A DNA stretch of 64,000 nt from Salinivirga cyanobacteriivorans. Its GTDB lineage: Bacteria; Bacteroidota; Bacteroidia; Bacteroidales; Salinivirgaceae. The DNA lies in NCBI RefSeq assembly GCF_001443605.1, contig NZ_CP013118.1:876225-940224 (forward strand). The letters are read 5' to 3'. Positions 24,100-33,563 of this stretch are shown piece after piece. A model generated the notes under the pieces. That model saw nothing but the letters and a program-made list of their open reading frames with translations, did not search any database and was not told the DNA's origin. Positions within the stretch are counted from its first letter, which is position 1. Each line of letters begins with the position of its first letter. A program made the translations under genes and the position numbers.

Positions 24100-24537
24100 A
24101 TGAAACACGCAACAATAATATTCATAGTTATAGCAACCTTAGCTTTTTCATGCAATAAAAGCCCTGAAAAAGAGACTCAGACACCTAAACCAACAACTGA
24201 AAACAAAGGAGAATTAAAAAAATCAAGCGATACCATATATATTTCAACCGCACTTCAAGGGCAAGCTAAAAGAATGAATATTCTGCAACAGAAAGTAATG
24301 TTCCGTGCAAAAAAACAACTCGCAGATTCAATTGCTACACTTCAACAACTTTTTGGCGATACACTCAGCAACTCACCCGGCAATTACGAGGTTTCGTTGC
24401 ACGATATTCATGTTGTAGAAGAAGGGATACGCTATCCAAACAAAAATAACCAGGATGAAATTGAAGCTTACATTACCATAGCTATGAAATACCATGTACC
24501 GATTCCAAAAATTCCGCACACATCATGCAAAAGGTAA
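24100..24537 (+). CDS. Small lipoprotein, unknown function
   Basis: About 145 residues from the ATG at 24100 (MKHATIIFIVIATLAFSC), which gives a clear lipoprotein signal with Cys at 18; a TTG-initiated extension upstream would destroy it. After a Lys/Thr/Pro-rich linker comes a helix (ALQGQAKRMNILQQKVMFRAKKQ) and a beta-rich end. No family recognised. It precedes the PepSY membrane protein by 99 bp on the same strand and lies divergent from the cupin gene. Confidence 0.65.
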   Translation: MKHATIIFIVIATLAFSCNKSPEKETQTPKPTTENKGELKKSSDTIYISTALQGQAKRMNILQQKVMFRAKKQLADSIATLQQLFGDTLSNSPGNYEVSLHDIHVVEEGIRYPNKNNQDEIEAYITIAMKYHVPIPKIPHTSCKR

Positions 24538-24636
24538 GAAATAATTAACTACCTGTTTTCACCTTTTTGTCACACTTGTTACATTAAAAGAGCTGAAGAT
24601 CTTCTTTATTTGTGGTTGAAATAAAACTACAACAAA

Positions 24637-26160
24637 ATGGGGAAAGGGAAAACCTATAAAAAATTACATAAGTGGCCCGGTCTTATTATTGCTTTCATGC
24701 TTTTATATTTCTCTGTTACCGGAATTTTAATGAATCACAGAAATGTAATTTCGGGACTTGATATCAGCAGGGATATACTTCCTTCAAACTACCGTTATGA
24801 TAACTGGAACCTCTCAGCCGTGAAAGGTAGCCAATATATCGGCCCGGATAGCGTACTACTTTTTGGCAATATTGGAATCTGGCTCACCGACTCCTTATAC
24901 GAAAACTACGTTTCTTTCAACCATGGTTTTCCTCATGGTGCAGACAATCATAAGATATTTGATGTACATAAAACTACTGGCGGGAACATTTATGCTGCAA
25001 CACTTTCGGGTTTATACGCATATGAAAAAAGCAATGGTATCTGGAAAAAGATTGACGTTGATGTATCTATAAATCGGTTCGTTGGTATAGAAAGCATAAA
25101 TGATACTTTATATGCCATGAACCGGTCATATGTTTTTAAAGGTCTCGACAAAGGTATTGATACAAAACTACAGAAAACAGAACTACCAGCTCCAACCGGA
25201 TACAAAAACGAGGTCAGTGTTTTTGAAACCATATGGCAAATTCACTCCGGTGAAATATTTGGGTTGCCCGGAAAACTATTTACTGACATTCTCGGGCTGA
25301 TAACCATTTTCATATCCATTACAGGTATTATATTCTTCTTTTTTCCCAAATGGATAAAACAAAGGAGAAAAAAAGGTAAGAACTTTAAAAGAATAGCTAA
25401 AACCAATAAATGGTCACTCAAATGGCATAATAAAACAGGCAGGTGGATATTTGTGTTTCTTAGCATTTTGTTTTTCACGGGTACTTTCCTTCGCCCTCCG
25501 CTCCTGATTGCCATTGCCAACTTAAATATAGCTCCAATTCCATACTCTCACCTCGATCAACCCAATCCATGGTACGATAAGTTAAGAGACATACGTTTTG
25601 ATGCCAAACGGAACACTTTTCTTATTGCAACTTCTGAAGGAATTTATCATACAAACCTTAACCTAAGGAACATTCAGAAATTCAGGGTACAACCTCCAGT
25701 TAGTGTAATGGGTATCACCGTATTTGAGCCTTATAAAAAAGGTGCTTATTTGATAGGTTCATTCAGCGGTTTATTTTTATGGCATCCGGAACACAGAGAA
25801 ATTCTGGATTATGCCAAAGGCAACCTTTACCGCAGTCGCTCCGGAGGCAGACCAGTAGGCGAATATGCCGTTACCGGGCTTATCGAGAAACGCAATGGAA
25901 AGCAATACATGATTGACTATGACAAAGGTGCAATTCCATTATGGCACAAGGAACAATTTCCACAAATGCCAAATAAAATTTCAGAAAAAAGTAATATGTC
26001 ACTATGGAACCTTTCCCTTGAAATACATACAGGAAGATTTTTCAGCTTTTTGTTTGGGGATTTTTACATTTTGTTGGTTCCATTAAGCGGTCTTATTGCA
26101 GTAATGGTAGTAATAAGCGGATATTTACTTTATCGTAAAAGATTCAAAGTCAGGCATTAG
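24637..26160 (+). CDS. PepSY-associated membrane protein
   Basis: 507 residues. N-terminal KLHKWPGLIIAFMLLYFSVTG is the hallmark first helix of PepSY_TM proteins; additional helices lie near 208-232, 268-290 and at the C-terminus (about 470-497). A conserved KWHNKTGRW motif (about 262) opens the second PepSY-TM unit. The periplasmic regions look like partial beta-propeller repeats. Family members are linked to iron or siderophore reduction and membrane electron transfer. A TGTTACAT motif lies upstream, as at the cupin promoter. Confidence 0.75.
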   Translation: MGKGKTYKKLHKWPGLIIAFMLLYFSVTGILMNHRNVISGLDISRDILPSNYRYDNWNLSAVKGSQYIGPDSVLLFGNIGIWLTDSLYENYVSFNHGFPHGADNHKIFDVHKTTGGNIYAATLSGLYAYEKSNGIWKKIDVDVSINRFVGIESINDTLYAMNRSYVFKGLDKGIDTKLQKTELPAPTGYKNEVSVFETIWQIHSGEIFGLPGKLFTDILGLITIFISITGIIFFFFPKWIKQRRKKGKNFKRIAKTNKWSLKWHNKTGRWIFVFLSILFFTGTFLRPPLLIAIANLNIAPIPYSHLDQPNPWYDKLRDIRFDAKRNTFLIATSEGIYHTNLNLRNIQKFRVQPPVSVMGITVFEPYKKGAYLIGSFSGLFLWHPEHREILDYAKGNLYRSRSGGRPVGEYAVTGLIEKRNGKQYMIDYDKGAIPLWHKEQFPQMPNKISEKSNMSLWNLSLEIHTGRFFSFLFGDFYILLVPLSGLIAVMVVISGYLLYRKRFKVRH

Positions 26161-26185
26161 TTTAAAATTAACTACTGCCTGACTT
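26147..26185. terminator. Inverted repeat between convergent genes, probable bidirectional terminator
   Basis: AAGTCAGGCATTAG and CTACTGCCTGACTT pair over 14 bp with one mismatch around an 11-nt A+T loop. It covers the stop of the PepSY gene and lies 13 bp before the TolC-family stop. A T-run is missing, so termination is inferred from position and symmetry. Confidence 0.5.
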
Positions 26186-26197
26186 CAAAATATTTGT

Positions 26198-27385
26198 TTA
26201 TTGCAGATTCATATATTCAAATCGCCTCAGTTCTGCATTTAATATAGCCTGTTCATATGCGAGTTCAAGTAAACGGTCATTGGCTTCGTAGAAAAACTTC
26301 AATTCAAGTAAATATTCAATTAATGAAATATGTCCAAAATCAAGAGATTTCTTCAGTAACTCAAATGATTGCAATTCATTCATAGTTTTACTGTACTGCT
26401 GATGAGTTTCGGTAACCTGCCGGTATTCATTGTAAGTACTAACCAGTTGGGTTTTCAAACTGCTTATAATTGCATCGTTTCTGGCAGAGCTTGCCATAAC
26501 GCGGGCTCTGGCAGTCTTCGTTTTTTTTGAGTTTTGCCAAAGGGGAATTGATATCCCTGCTTTTATTCCGCTGAACTGTTCAGGGTCGGCGGCTTCATAT
26601 TCATAGCCCACTTTAAATGAGGGCCAATTTTGTGCCTTCGACAGTTTAACAGCAATACTATCCGTTTTTAATTTTTGCTTAATTTGTAAAACATTAGGGG
26701 AGCTTTTCAATCCCAGGTTTACATATTCATTGCGAGATAATACAAATGGCTCCGGATATTTGATTTTTTCGAAGTCAACACTTTCGCCATTTACAAATTG
26801 CCTTATTTCAGCCTTTAAACTCGCTAGTTTCTGTTTGTGATAAGCCAATCGCTCTGTTACATTTAACTGAGCTACCCTAATTTTATTCACTTCAAGTAAA
26901 TTGGCATCTCCCTGCTCAAGGCTCTTTTCAAAAGCAGCAAGTAACTCCTCAGCATGTTGCTTTCTACTTTCAAGTACCTCCAACACGTTGTGTGTATACT
27001 TGTATTGGATAGCTTTTTTGGATGCTTCAAGCAGTATATCCATCATTCGTTGTTGATAAACGGCTTTGCTTATTTCTTGTTTTGAGCGCGCAGTTTTCAA
27101 TTTTCGACTATAGACCATCGGCATTTCAAAGCGTTGTGAAACGCCAAAAGTCCTTTTTACAACATTATCTTTTCCGGGAAAATAGCCTGCTTCTAATTCT
27201 GGGCCGGGTGGAGTTATTCCCGTCAACTGGGAAGACCTTTCAGCTTCCATTTGTTGTTTTGCCTGCTGTATCCATGGGTTATTTGCCAAAACCTTTTGTA
27301 AATAAGGTTTTACAGCCTGCCCCACTGTGAAATTCACACAAAAAGACAAGGTTATTCCAAGAATAATTATCCTTATATATTTCAT
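26198..27385 (-). CDS. TolC-family outer membrane efflux protein (CusC/CzcC-type)
   Basis: 395 residues with signal peptide (about 1-22). Two repeated helical-hairpin regions typical of outer membrane efflux channels are visible, for example ANNPWIQQAKQQMEAERSS near the N-terminus and the corresponding GLKSSPNVLQIKQKLKTD around 225. The family pattern SAQNWPSFKVGYEYEAADPEQFSGIKAGISIPLW follows. It overlaps the RND pump gene by four bases (ATGA) and completes a tripartite heavy-metal exporter with the pump and adaptor. Confidence 0.9.
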   Translation of the reverse strand: MKYIRIIILGITLSFCVNFTVGQAVKPYLQKVLANNPWIQQAKQQMEAERSSQLTGITPPGPELEAGYFPGKDNVVKRTFGVSQRFEMPMVYSRKLKTARSKQEISKAVYQQRMMDILLEASKKAIQYKYTHNVLEVLESRKQHAEELLAAFEKSLEQGDANLLEVNKIRVAQLNVTERLAYHKQKLASLKAEIRQFVNGESVDFEKIKYPEPFVLSRNEYVNLGLKSSPNVLQIKQKLKTDSIAVKLSKAQNWPSFKVGYEYEAADPEQFSGIKAGISIPLWQNSKKTKTARARVMASSARNDAIISSLKTQLVSTYNEYRQVTETHQQYSKTMNELQSFELLKKSLDFGHISLIEYLLELKFFYEANDRLLELAYEQAILNAELRRFEYMNLQ

Positions 27386-30300
27386 TTTTTCGCTTTTTTC
27401 TTTTCCAAAATTTGATAAACCAATGGTATAATGTAAATATTTAATAGTGTTGAACTTAGCAACCCACCAAGTATCACAATAGCCATAGGACCCTGAATTT
27501 CGTTACCGGGTTTGCCGGATGCTATGGCAAGCGGAAGTAATGCCAATGCCGCAGTGAGGGCAGTCATAACAATTGGGTTTAGCCGCTCACCTGCACCAAT
27601 CATAATTCGTTCTTTCAGGTTATACTGCTCTTTCTTTAACTGTATAAAACGAGAAACCAGCAATATTCCATTCCGTGTAGCAATACCAAAAAGCGTTATA
27701 AACCCAATAATGGCAGGAATACTAATTACAGAGGAGGAAAACCAAACGGCAAAAACTCCTCCAATAAGCGCCAAAGGTAGGTTCAATAAAATCAATCCAC
27801 TCAATATGCCGTTCTTAAACTCCTGATAGAGTAGCATAAAAATAATCAATATTGCCAATAAGGATGTAATGAGTAGCACCTTGCTGGCTTCGGATTCACT
27901 TTCGAACTGCCCGCCATAGGTCACAAAATAATTTTCCGGGAAATCCACATTCTGCTCTACACGCCGCTGAATTTCGTTGACAATGGTACGCAAATCGCTG
28001 CCTGCGACATTGGCCGAGACCACAATTTTTCTTTTTACATTTTCGCGACTAATGGTATTTGGACCATAATCGCTGCTGATATGTGCCACATAATGCAACG
28101 GGATTTTTTGTCCATTTCCGGTCTCTATGAGGGTACGCTTTATGGCCTCAATACTTCCGCGATGTTTTTCATTATACCTCACTATGAGTTCGAAGAGTCG
28201 CTCTCCCTCGTACACATCACTTACTTTTTCACCACCGAGTGCGGCTTCTACGAAGTGACCAAATTCAGCAATAGAAATACCATAACGCGCCAACATCTGC
28301 CGTTTGGGCCTTATTTGTAATTGTGGAATTTCTACTTGCTGCTCCACATTCACATCGGCAATGCCCTCTATATCGGTTATAAGACTTCGAATTTCTGTGG
28401 CTTTATTGTACATGGTTTTCAGTTCGGTACCAAATACCTTTATAGCTATATTTGCCTCCGTTCCGGAAAGCATTGCATCAATGCGGTGGCTTACGGGTTG
28501 CCCGACCTCGAAAATAATTCCATCGATTTGCGATAGCCTTTGTCGCACATCAGCCACAACTGCTTTTTTATCGCGCCCGGTAAATGATATAGGTGCATCG
28601 ATTTCCGATACATTTACGCCAAATGAGTGCTCGGCAAGTTCTGCACGACCTGTTCGACGCGATGTAGTATTAATCTCGGGTACTTCAAGCAGCATTTTCT
28701 CAGCACGTTTTCCTATTTCATTTGACTTCTCCAGAGAAATACCCGGTAATGTGGCAGTATTTATGGTTAAAGCTCCTTCATTAAAAGGTGGCAGGAAACT
28801 TCTGCCAAAAGTAAACATAAGCACAAAGGCAAAAACAAATAACACTGATGTTATTCCCAATGGCCATGCTGGTCTGTTCAATATTTTCCCTAGTGAGTTT
28901 TGATAAATTTGCTTGAGGTTACGCTCAATCCAGGAGCCTTTGGCACGTTTTTTCAAGCGCTTCTCATTGGTCAGCAACATTGAACACATTACGGGTGTTA
29001 ATGTCACTGCAACCATAAGCGAAGCCAGAAGCGAAACAATGTATGCTATACCCAGAGGTTTAAGCATGCGCCCCTCCATCCCACTAAGGAAAAACAGCGG
29101 TAAGAAGGCTACAATAATAATAAGTGTAGCATTCATAATTGAGGCCCTGATCTCTACTGATGCATTATATATAACATTCAAATTAGGCTGTCGCTCGGCT
29201 TTGGGCAAAGCTATATTTTCCCGTAATCGTTTATATACATTTTCAACATCAATAATGGCATCGTCAACAACTGATCCTATTGCAATGGCCATTCCGCCAA
29301 GGCTCATCGTATTAATTGTAAGACCAAATGCATTTAAAACCACAAATGTTACCAATAATGACAATGGAATTGCTGTAAGAGAAATTACAGTTGTACGGCC
29401 ATTCATAAGAAAAATAAATAATACGAGCACAACAAACAATCCTCCTTCAACCATGGCACGCATAACATTATTAACAGCTGTTTCAATAAACCGGGCCTGG
29501 TTAAAAATATCTTTATGAATTTTCACATCTGCCGGCAATGAAGATTCAATACTGGAGAGCTCTTCATCAATACGATTGGTAAGCCTTAATGTGTTAACGT
29601 CAGGCTGCTTGGTGACAGTCAATATTACAGCTTTATTGCCATTATAAGATCCAGTTCCAATGGCGGGTGCCGGGGCAGTTTCCACCTTTGCAATATCGCG
29701 TACCCGAACAGCATAATCACCGCGCTGTTCAATAAGCGCGTTTTCAATATCTTCTAAACGGTGTGTACGTATAATTCCACGCACAATATATTCATTGCCA
29801 TACTGATTAAAAAAGCTACCGGAAACATTCTCGTTCACTGCGCGGCAAGCTTCCAATACCTGGTCAAGCGAAACATCGTGGTATTTCAGTTTGAAGGGAT
29901 CCACATGCACCTGATACTGCTTTGTTTCGCCACCTATAATAGACACCTGTGCCACGCCTCCAACGGAAAGTATGCGCGGACGCACACTCCACTCGGCGAG
30001 GGTGTGTAATTTCATTGGAGAAGTAGTATCTGAGGTCATGGCTAAAATCATGATTTCGCCCATAATTGAGCTTTGGGGGGCCAATACCGGATTGTCTACT
30101 CCTGAAGGCAATTGGTCCTGAATTGTAGCGAGTTTCTCAGATACTGTTTGCCGTGCACGATAAATATCGGTTCCCCACTCAAACTCAACATTCACAATGG
30201 AAAATCCCATCGAGGATGAGGACCGGACACGCCTGACGCCTGTAGCGCCATTAACAGCAGTTTCAATTGGGAATGTTACTAGTTTTTCAACCTCTTCCGG

Positions 30301-30471
30301 GGCCATACCGTGCGATTCGGTCATTACCACAACAGTTGGCGCTGTAAGATCCGGAAAAACATCCATATCACTTTGCGTGGTGACATAACCACCTCCTGCA
30401 ATGAGCAGAATTGTGGCTGTAATGACCACCAGCCTGTTTTTCAGAGCATATTGAATTATTCTGTTTAGCAT
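27382..30471 (-). CDS. Heavy-metal efflux RND pump (CusA/CzcA family)
   Basis: 1029 residues, full length for the HME subfamily: helix 1 at about 13-30, large periplasmic domain, helices 2-6 (about 335-500), a second periplasmic domain and helices 7-12 (about 865-1015). Start MLNRIIQYALKNRLVV and SDMDVFPDLTAPTVVVMTE are typical. The transmembrane-4 proton-relay acidic residues are in GSVVDDAIIDVENVYKRLRE. Exports a metal ion (Cu/Ag or Co/Zn/Cd class) using the proton gradient. Between adaptor (12 bp upstream) and TolC-family genes in one operon. Confidence 0.95.
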   Translation of the reverse strand: MLNRIIQYALKNRLVVITATILLIAGGGYVTTQSDMDVFPDLTAPTVVVMTESHGMAPEEVEKLVTFPIETAVNGATGVRRVRSSSSMGFSIVNVEFEWGTDIYRARQTVSEKLATIQDQLPSGVDNPVLAPQSSIMGEIMILAMTSDTTSPMKLHTLAEWSVRPRILSVGGVAQVSIIGGETKQYQVHVDPFKLKYHDVSLDQVLEACRAVNENVSGSFFNQYGNEYIVRGIIRTHRLEDIENALIEQRGDYAVRVRDIAKVETAPAPAIGTGSYNGNKAVILTVTKQPDVNTLRLTNRIDEELSSIESSLPADVKIHKDIFNQARFIETAVNNVMRAMVEGGLFVVLVLFIFLMNGRTTVISLTAIPLSLLVTFVVLNAFGLTINTMSLGGMAIAIGSVVDDAIIDVENVYKRLRENIALPKAERQPNLNVIYNASVEIRASIMNATLIIIVAFLPLFFLSGMEGRMLKPLGIAYIVSLLASLMVAVTLTPVMCSMLLTNEKRLKKRAKGSWIERNLKQIYQNSLGKILNRPAWPLGITSVLFVFAFVLMFTFGRSFLPPFNEGALTINTATLPGISLEKSNEIGKRAEKMLLEVPEINTTSRRTGRAELAEHSFGVNVSEIDAPISFTGRDKKAVVADVRQRLSQIDGIIFEVGQPVSHRIDAMLSGTEANIAIKVFGTELKTMYNKATEIRSLITDIEGIADVNVEQQVEIPQLQIRPKRQMLARYGISIAEFGHFVEAALGGEKVSDVYEGERLFELIVRYNEKHRGSIEAIKRTLIETGNGQKIPLHYVAHISSDYGPNTISRENVKRKIVVSANVAGSDLRTIVNEIQRRVEQNVDFPENYFVTYGGQFESESEASKVLLITSLLAILIIFMLLYQEFKNGILSGLILLNLPLALIGGVFAVWFSSSVISIPAIIGFITLFGIATRNGILLVSRFIQLKKEQYNLKERIMIGAGERLNPIVMTALTAALALLPLAIASGKPGNEIQGPMAIVILGGLLSSTLLNIYIIPLVYQILEKKKAKK

Positions 30472-30483
30472 GATGATCGATTT

Positions 30484-31815
30484 TTAATGTGCGTGATTGT
30501 GTGCATGTTCAGGCATAGCCCCTGACATTTGCGACAATCGGATTCTGTATACATCTTTTGTTGCTACCTGATCTTCAGGGTTAAGACCTCGAGCTACACT
30601 AACCATTTTTCCATTAGTACCTGAAATTTCTATATACTGTTTTTTAAATTCATGGCCCGTCCACAGGTAAACATAATACCTGTTCAGTTCCTCTAAAACA
30701 GCTGTTTGTGGTATTACAATTGCATTGTTAACATCATGGGCATGTAAATAAATATCGGCAAATGCTCCGGGCAACAATTCAGGCTGATAGTCGATCTCGA
30801 AAAAAACAGGCGTATAAACAGAAGCCCCTGTACTGCGCCCCACAGACAACAACTGCCCATTTAGTGAATCGGTAAAGAAGATCTTTTCGCTGTATGCAGG
30901 AGAAAACGATGCAGCAGTGACATAAGAAAGCTCACTGATCAAATCTTGTGGCACTTCTGCTTTTACAACAAGTCTTTTATCTTCTACAATTGCAGCAAGC
31001 GGACTACCAATTTCCACATATTCTCCTTCTTTAACGTATAATTGAGATATAAAACCATCGGACGAAGCGTAGACAGGCTGCCCGCCTTTAACGTAATTCT
31101 TTTTAATGATTTCGTACCGGCTTTTTATATTCTGGTAATCGACTTTTCGTTCCTGATATTCACTCTGTGAAATAATCTGATTTTTCAACAAATTACGAGC
31201 TCTTTCATAATCCTGCAGGGCCTTCTCATACTCGTTTTTCACCTCATTGTATTTTGTCTCCAAATTATTATGGGTTAGCCCTTTGGCAGAAATCAAAAAC
31301 AACTTTTGCCCCTTACGTACTTTTTGACCTTCAATAAGTCTGTAGTTGTCAAACACTACCAATCCTGAATGCCGGGCAGCAAGCATCGACTGCCCCTTTT
31401 GCGAGGGCATAATGCGACCACTAACATGTAAAATCTCATAAAAGGGTTCAGGTAATATCTTTTGTACCTGGTGTTGATGAATTATCTGTGTATGATCGTG
31501 CCTCCCCTCTTCGTGGTTTTGTGTGGCAGGTTCATCATCATCATCCTTGAGAACCTGATGCGATTCCTCATCATGCTTTGTATTTTCATACTCCTGGTTC
31601 TGAACATCTTCATGAGCGACTGATTCATGATTGTGTTGCGCTTCTTCATGAACACCATTCTGATCGCCATGATCATGGTCGTGATCTCCTGCTTCATGAT
31701 TGTGCTCCTGTGTATGCTGGTGGGAGTTTTCTCCCGTTGCTTCGTGCTCAGGATGAGCATCGCAAGCGCTTAAATAAATCAACGCAATAAATATTGCCAA
31801 TAGATTATGTGACAT
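30484..31815 (-). CDS. RND efflux periplasmic adaptor with histidine-rich N-terminal region
   Basis: 443 residues. A lipoprotein-like signal (MSHNLLAIFIALIYLSAC) is followed by about 90 residues dominated by His, Glu and Asp (for example HEAGDHDHDHGD), a probable metal-binding buffer. The remainder is a membrane-fusion protein: barrel-sandwich halves around RHSGLVVFDNYRLIEGQKVRKGQ and SDGFISQLYVKEGEYVEIG with a coiled-coil hairpin between (about 185-240), then a beta-barrel. It links the CzcA-type pump and the TolC-like channel and may deliver metal to the pump. Confidence 0.92.
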   Translation of the reverse strand: MSHNLLAIFIALIYLSACDAHPEHEATGENSHQHTQEHNHEAGDHDHDHGDQNGVHEEAQHNHESVAHEDVQNQEYENTKHDEESHQVLKDDDDEPATQNHEEGRHDHTQIIHQHQVQKILPEPFYEILHVSGRIMPSQKGQSMLAARHSGLVVFDNYRLIEGQKVRKGQKLFLISAKGLTHNNLETKYNEVKNEYEKALQDYERARNLLKNQIISQSEYQERKVDYQNIKSRYEIIKKNYVKGGQPVYASSDGFISQLYVKEGEYVEIGSPLAAIVEDKRLVVKAEVPQDLISELSYVTAASFSPAYSEKIFFTDSLNGQLLSVGRSTGASVYTPVFFEIDYQPELLPGAFADIYLHAHDVNNAIVIPQTAVLEELNRYYVYLWTGHEFKKQYIEISGTNGKMVSVARGLNPEDQVATKDVYRIRLSQMSGAMPEHAHNHAH

Positions 31816-31888
31816 AGTTATATTTTTTGATAAAATGATCCCAGTCTGGTGGGTGTAGAAAAATTAATTGGAAAATATTCGGATATAA

Positions 31889-32254
31889 CTATGCCCGGGG
31901 AGGAGCACGCAGCGATTGTCGCCGGAGATGTAAAAAACGAACAGGTTTTTCATTAAAGACAGTCAAAGAGGCTTTTGCCGGCACAGCCGCAAAAGCGGGT
32001 TGATATTCAACCTGAACAAACTGATTATCGAATTGGAATTGAGAGAAAAGCGTATTTAAAAAATTACAGGCAGTGCAACACTCATCACTGGCATGGTGCT
32101 CAAACTGTAAGTCCATGGTATGGTGACTTTCACAGCAGTTGCCAGCATCCAACCCTTCGTTATGGTGATGGTGCGGCACAATAGCATGTGCAATCATGAG
32201 CCCCTGCGCCAGGGCCACAAGCCATAAACTTATTTGCTTTTTATAACTTTTCAT
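31889..32254 (-). CDS. Small His/Cys-rich exported protein at the head of the metal-efflux operon
   Basis: 121 residues. A hydrophobic N-terminal segment (about 9-25) is followed by HHHH, then CCESHHTMDLQFEHHASDECCTAC, so potential metal ligands are dense in residues 28-65. The C-terminus ends in a basic LRAPP motif, which I have seen on short proteins next to Bacteroidota efflux operons. No enzyme domain. Located 73 bp upstream of the adaptor gene on the same strand, it is likely a periplasmic metal chaperone or sensor (inference). Confidence 0.7.
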   Translation of the reverse strand: MKSYKKQISLWLVALAQGLMIAHAIVPHHHHNEGLDAGNCCESHHTMDLQFEHHASDECCTACNFLNTLFSQFQFDNQFVQVEYQPAFAAVPAKASLTVFNEKPVRFLHLRRQSLRAPPRA

Positions 32255-32396
32255 TCCTGCAATTTGTGAACAAAAATCCGGCCATTGCCTTTTCAGGATG
32301 TAAAACTAGCAGAAAAACCGCGAAAATGAAAAAATAAAGGTGTATTTTTCAAAAAAAGATAATAAATACTAATTTTGCACACCTGTAATTTAAAAA

Positions 32397-32457
<61 letters not shown>

Positions 32458-32470
<13 letters not shown>

Positions 32471-32969
32471 CTATTAAACGGATCAATTTGCTGAAAAACA
32501 GATTGATCCGTTTTTTTATTGTGAATACTTTGCACTTTTCCCCCTAACACTAAAATAAAGTAGAGGTCGTAGGTTGTGAACCGACGACTGAAAGGAGGAG
32601 CTCACGAATCACGTTTAGTGATGAGTAATCCTGTCACCCCGACTATTAAACGGATCAATTTGCTGAAAAACAGATTGATCCGTTTTTTTATTGTGAATAC
32701 TTTGCACTTTTCCCCCTAACACTAAAATAAAGTAGAGGTCGTAGGTTGTGAACCGACGACTGAAAGGAGGAGCTCACGAATCACGTTTAGTGATGAGTAA
32801 TCCTGTCACCCCGACTATTAAACGGATCAATTTGCTGAAAAACAGATTGATCCGTTTTTTTATTGTGAATACTTTGCACTTTTCCCCCTAACACTAAAAT
32901 AAAGTAGAGGTCGTAGGTTGTGAACCGACGACTAAAAGGAGGAGCTCACGAATCACGTTTAGTGATGAA
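32458..32969. repeat. 172-bp tandem repeat built from the tRNA-Pro 3' end and its terminator (3 copies)
   Basis: Units start at 32458, 32630 and 32802, exactly 172 bp apart and almost identical (one base differs in the third copy, ACTAAAAGG for ACTGAAAGG). Each starts with the tRNA 3' end (CCTGTCACCCCGA), then the terminator, about 45 bp of spacer, AGAGGTCGTAGGTT (identical to the tRNA variable region and T stem) and a 51-nt insert occupying the place of the T-loop CG. The insert holds two hairpins. The organisation parallels E. coli tyrT, whose downstream repeats give rtT RNA. Confidence 0.93.
32476..32517 (+). terminator. Terminator of tRNA-Pro
   Basis: AAACGGATCAAT pairs with ATTGATCCGTTT, with an inner CTG/CAG step and A-rich loop, then a seven-base T-run. 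Repeated copies occur at about 32648-32689 and 32820-32861, one per 172-bp unit. Confidence 0.9.
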
Positions 32970-33033
32970 TATGCAGCAATCTTTTTATTTTAATTTAAGA
33001 TATTCAATACAAAAAAAGCCAGCGAATATTTAC

Positions 33034-33068
33034 AAAAAAAGGGGAGAACTCCCGGTGGAATTCTCCCC
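33034..33068 (-). terminator. Terminator after the small lipoprotein gene
   Basis: On the minus strand GGGGAGAATTCC pairs with GGGAGTTCTCCCC (imperfect in the middle), followed by seven T. It lies about 50 bp after the stop at 33120. Confidence 0.75.
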
Positions 33069-33119
33069 AAAACCTTTTACAAAAGGCTATATAAATAAAA
33101 ACAGTACCCCCACTGTTAA

Positions 33120-33563
33120 TTAATCATCGCAAAATACTTCATAGTTTGCTCCTGCTGCAACACCTAAAAGTTCTTTAATTGTAATGGTAATGCGTTGTGG
33201 GTTACATTCGCCTGTTCCCCACTCTTCTCCGCCTAAATCATCAGAGTAAGATGCGTCAAACTGCCATGCCTGAGTATCTGCATTGTACAAATACACATCA
33301 TAAGAAATGCTAATATTGTACTCTTTTCCACTCTCGATATCAAAATAATCGGAAAATTCGCCATAATCGACATTTTCTACTGTTTTACCACCAACTTTGA
33401 GTTCAGTAATATTGTACTTGGTAGGTACAACACCTAAAGCTTCTGAATAAGCACCATTGCGCACGCGTACTTCATAAGTTTCTGAATCTTCTTCACATGC
33501 CACAAATGTGAGACTCATTAAGGCAACAAGAACAAATGCTTTTAATTGATTTTGAAATTTCAT
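33120..33563 (-). CDS. Small lipoprotein, unknown function
   Basis: 147 residues. Signal peptide and lipobox LTFVAC put the lipidated Cys at about 23, followed by an acidic linker (EEDSETYE), consistent with surface export signals in Bacteroidota lipoproteins. The mature domain is beta-rich (YDVYLYNADTQAWQFDASY) and acidic, with two Cys near the end (GECNP and VFCDD). No family recognised. Monocistronic with its own terminator. Confidence 0.7.
   Translation of the reverse strand: MKFQNQLKAFVLVALMSLTFVACEEDSETYEVRVRNGAYSEALGVVPTKYNITELKVGGKTVENVDYGEFSDYFDIESGKEYNISISYDVYLYNADTQAWQFDASYSDDLGGEEWGTGECNPQRITITIKELLGVAAGANYEVFCDD

Noticed and set aside
32920-33123. 67-residue plus-strand frame after the 172-bp repeats
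   Set aside because: Starts inside the repeat, low-complexity composition, no start signal or homology; overlaps a terminator.
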